The notes under the pieces: generated by a model
The model's input: only the letters and a program-made list of their open reading frames with translations
Told to the model about the DNA's origin: nothing
Database searches by the model: none
Shown here: positions 61,963 to 64,000 of the stretch, in pieces
Layout: each line of letters begins with the position of its first letter
Numbering within the stretch: position 1 is the stretch's first letter
Source of the DNA: an uncultured Lactobacillus sp.
GTDB taxonomy: Bacteria; Bacillota; Bacilli; Lactobacillales; Lactobacillaceae
Direction: 5' to 3'
Assembly (NCBI GenBank): GCA_947565635.1
Contig: CANOGU010000012.1
Span: 1-64,000 of the forward strand
DNA: 64,000 nt
Translations under genes and position numbers: made by a program

Positions 61963-64000
61963 TGGGCTATAGGATTGTGGCATACGATAAGCCAACTGAT
62001 AAGGGTGGATTTATCGTGTATGACCAAAACCTAGCAACAAGGAATTTAGTATCTGGAAGTTTGAATTTAAAATTAACAGATATTGATGATCTTGATCTTA
62101 CTGTTAATCAGTTAAATCCTCTCTATGATCGTGTTGAGCCATTAATAACTCACATTGAAGTTTATGAAGATGATGAGCTTATCTTCCGTGGTCGAGCAAT
62201 TAAGCCAACCAAAGAAATGGCCTCTAATGGTGGATTCACACGGGAGTATGTTTTTGAAGCAATTGATGCTTATTTACTAGATAGCATACAACGCTTTGAC
62301 AATGATTCAGGATCAAGTGCTAAGCAGTACTTACAAAAGTTAATTAAGGTGCATAATAACCAGCTTGATGATAAGTACAAGCACTTTACATTAGGTAAAT
62401 GCGATTTTTCAGATAAAGATGGTATTGTTCAACGTCAAATTGATTATCCAACTACTAAGGAAGCTATAAGTGCGCAACTGATTAATAAAAGTGGTGGTTA
62501 TATTCGTGTAAGGTATGACCATGATAAGCAGATTAACTATCTTGATTACACCAAAACAATAGGAGTATCCCATAAGACGGACACTCCGATTTCTGTTGGT
62601 AAAAATATGCTATCTGCTAAGCAGACTATTGATCCTACTGGAATAATCACTAGATTAATTCCACTTGGTAAGGTTCAACCTGCGCCTAAAACAACGCTAG
62701 GCAATGATGATACAGTCGATGAACACGGTGTTTCTATTTCAGGCACGACCCATGCTGTTAATGGTGATTGGGGGCCTGCTATTAGATATGCTGCTAAGCT
62801 TATGGGTGTAAACGTAACTGATGAGTACGTTAAAAAAATTAAGCGCATGATCCAAGGCGAAAGTGGTGGATCTGAAACTGTTGTTAACACAATAGACAGT
62901 AATGCAGCTGCTGGTCACCCAAGTGCGGGGCTATTGCAATTTATTGAAGAAACTTTTAAGCATTATTGCGTTAAGCCGTTTACTACTTGGAAAGCTGGGT
63001 TCGATCAACTTTTAGCTTTATTCAATATGGACGATTGGCAAGCAGAAGTTGATAAGTGGCAGATCTATCATTCGTGGTCACCTAACGGTAATCCACGCCT
63101 TAAAGAAGTAAGTACTACTACAGTTCAGAAAACATCACAGAATACATGGGGCTGGCCTTTTCCATCAGTTGGTGAAGGTCATTTTATGTCTGCTCAACTT
63201 TTTGGAGTACACCCTGGTAATGGCAGAACTAATAATTTTCATGATGGTCTGGATTTCGGATCAATTGACCACCCTGGAAGTGAAGTTCATGCAATTCATG
63301 GTGGGACAGTAACTAGAATTAGCAGTGATGGTTACATTGGTTGGTATGTTGTTACTCACTCAAGAGATGGCTACGACATTGTTTATCAGGAAGCTTTTTC
63401 TAGTCGTGGCAATATCAAGGTTAATCAGGGACAAACGATTAAGACTGGCGATGTAATTGGAATTCGTGATACTAGCCATGTTCATATCGGGGTTACTAAA
63501 AAATCTTGGTATGAAGGATACACGAAAGGTCACTCATTTGATCCTAACTGGGCTTGGCTAGATCCTTTGAAACTAATCAAAGAAGGCGGTCAGAAAGGCG
63601 ATAAAGATAGCACTAGCACTACTTACGAAGATGAAAGTCCACAGCCTAGATATAACATCTCTAGCGTAAATGGCGGTAAGGATTACATTGAAGATGCTGA
63701 TTTAATACGGCAGTTTGGCGTGATCGAAGGAACGCAGATTTTTGATGACTTGCAAGATCCAGCTCAAATTAAACAAATGGGCGAAAAATGGCTTGCTAAC
63801 GAGAAACAGCACGTCACTAAGAATTCTTTTGAAGTTTCAGCTTTAGAATTACCTGAATTTGATCGTTTTAAGGTTGGCGATTTTTATCAATTCATCAATC
63901 CACAAGTATCTAAGACAGTTCAACTACTTCAAGTGGTCGAAAAAGACATTGATTTTGCGCATGAACGAAATAGCAGCTTGAAGATTGCTGATGTTGCTAA
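61962..64000 (+). CDS. Tail tip lysin (Tal) with two wall domains, 3' cut
   Basis: Start GTG 61962, open to the window end (679 codons and on). Residues about 1-270 are the Tal/gp27-like hub domain (GFIVYDQNLATRNLVSGSLN; GFTREYVFEAIDAYLLDSIQ). At about 288-350 lies a transglycosylase-like domain (IQGESGGSETVVNT with Glu near 300; GHPSAGLLQFIEETF). At about 395-520 is an M23 peptidase (NNFHDGLDFG with HxxxD near 427; SHVHIGV with HxH near 506). The hub fold then resumes (DYIEDADLIRQFGVIEGTQI; VGDFYQFINPQ). So it is hub, two peptidoglycan-cutting domains inserted in a loop, hub. It opens the wall on infection. Confidence 0.92.
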   Translation, partial: MGYRIVAYDKPTDKGGFIVYDQNLATRNLVSGSLNLKLTDIDDLDLTVNQLNPLYDRVEPLITHIEVYEDDELIFRGRAIKPTKEMASNGGFTREYVFEAIDAYLLDSIQRFDNDSGSSAKQYLQKLIKVHNNQLDDKYKHFTLGKCDFSDKDGIVQRQIDYPTTKEAISAQLINKSGGYIRVRYDHDKQINYLDYTKTIGVSHKTDTPISVGKNMLSAKQTIDPTGIITRLIPLGKVQPAPKTTLGNDDTVDEHGVSISGTTHAVNGDWGPAIRYAAKLMGVNVTDEYVKKIKRMIQGESGGSETVVNTIDSNAAAGHPSAGLLQFIEETFKHYCVKPFTTWKAGFDQLLALFNMDDWQAEVDKWQIYHSWSPNGNPRLKEVSTTTVQKTSQNTWGWPFPSVGEGHFMSAQLFGVHPGNGRTNNFHDGLDFGSIDHPGSEVHAIHGGTVTRISSDGYIGWYVVTHSRDGYDIVYQEAFSSRGNIKVNQGQTIKTGDVIGIRDTSHVHIGVTKKSWYEGYTKGHSFDPNWAWLDPLKLIKEGGQKGDKDSTSTTYEDESPQPRYNISSVNGGKDYIEDADLIRQFGVIEGTQIFDDLQDPAQIKQMGEKWLANEKQHVTKNSFEVSALELPEFDRFKVGDFYQFINPQVSKTVQLLQVVEKDIDFAHERNSSLKIADVA

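Noticed and set aside
62675-62890. Minus-strand frame inside the Tal gene
   Set aside because: Lies wholly opposite a clear plus-strand domain with conserved wall-hydrolase motifs; shadow.

Overview
The window is AT-rich Firmicutes DNA. Its gene content fits a Lactobacillus sensu stricto of the gasseri/johnsonii type (inference from the order pgk-tpiA-eno-secG-rnr-smpB, the low G+C, many TTG/GTG starts, and a tmRNA tag reading ANNENSYAVAA). It has two parts: a chromosomal backbone (1 to about 34.8 kb) and the left three quarters of a cos/pac-type siphovirus prophage (about 34.8 to 64 kb) inserted at the 3' end of the tmRNA gene. The right end of the prophage (rest of the tail module, holin, lysin, attR) lies beyond the window.

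Backbone: lower glycolysis (pgk partial, tpiA, eno); secG-rnr-smpB, where RNase R and SmpB are trans-translation partners of the ssrA gene 28 kb downstream; a GNAT acetyltransferase, a TetR-type regulator, a LURP-one-like protein and a Cof-type HAD phosphatase; ung-pta-tsaE, a DnaQ-like exonuclease and murB; a potABCD polyamine importer; the cdaA-cdaR-glmM block (c-di-AMP synthesis and cell-wall precursor); a fluoride riboswitch-terminator in front of a HAD phosphatase and two crcB/fluC fluoride channel subunits; a DUF4097-type protein, a membrane protein and an alpha/beta hydrolase; an orphan zinc/manganese-binding lipoprotein; coaBC, vanZ-like and yebC genes; and a seemingly complete comG pilus operon (comGA to a tiny comGG) followed by a YtxK-like methyltransferase, ackA and ssrA.

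Prophage: int, two accessory genes, an ImmA/IrrE-type peptidase gene and a CI-like repressor read leftward. Everything else reads rightward from a divergent operator region with repeated ATTTAGAA half-sites. The early region has Cro-like and excisionase-like proteins, a Gp157-like protein, a DEAD-type helicase broken by a +1 frame disruption, an AAA ATPase, a DUF669 protein with an SSB-like acidic tip, a Prim-Pol primase, a VirE-type helicase, an ori-like repeat region, a run of very small genes, a VRR-NUC nuclease and an ArpU-like late regulator. A structurally odd tRNA-Tyr and a membrane-protein gene precede terS-terL-portal-MuF-scaffold-capsid-connectors-tail tube-tail chaperone-tape measure-Dit-Tal.

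The most notable signals are: (1) a MuF head protein carrying a C-terminal HEMAH zincin-like domain, followed by an overlapping 58-residue gene and a private terminator, which looks like a phage-borne polymorphic toxin/immunity cassette; (2) two -1 frameshift sites with the same GTAAAAAAAG slippery core, one extending the major capsid protein by 23 residues and one making the G-GT tail chaperone; (3) a candidate small RNA next to int with two hairpins sharing the identical loop TTGGCG; (4) a phage tRNA-Tyr altered at both partners of the 18-55 elbow contact; (5) a tail-tip protein carrying both a transglycosylase-like and an M23 peptidase domain.
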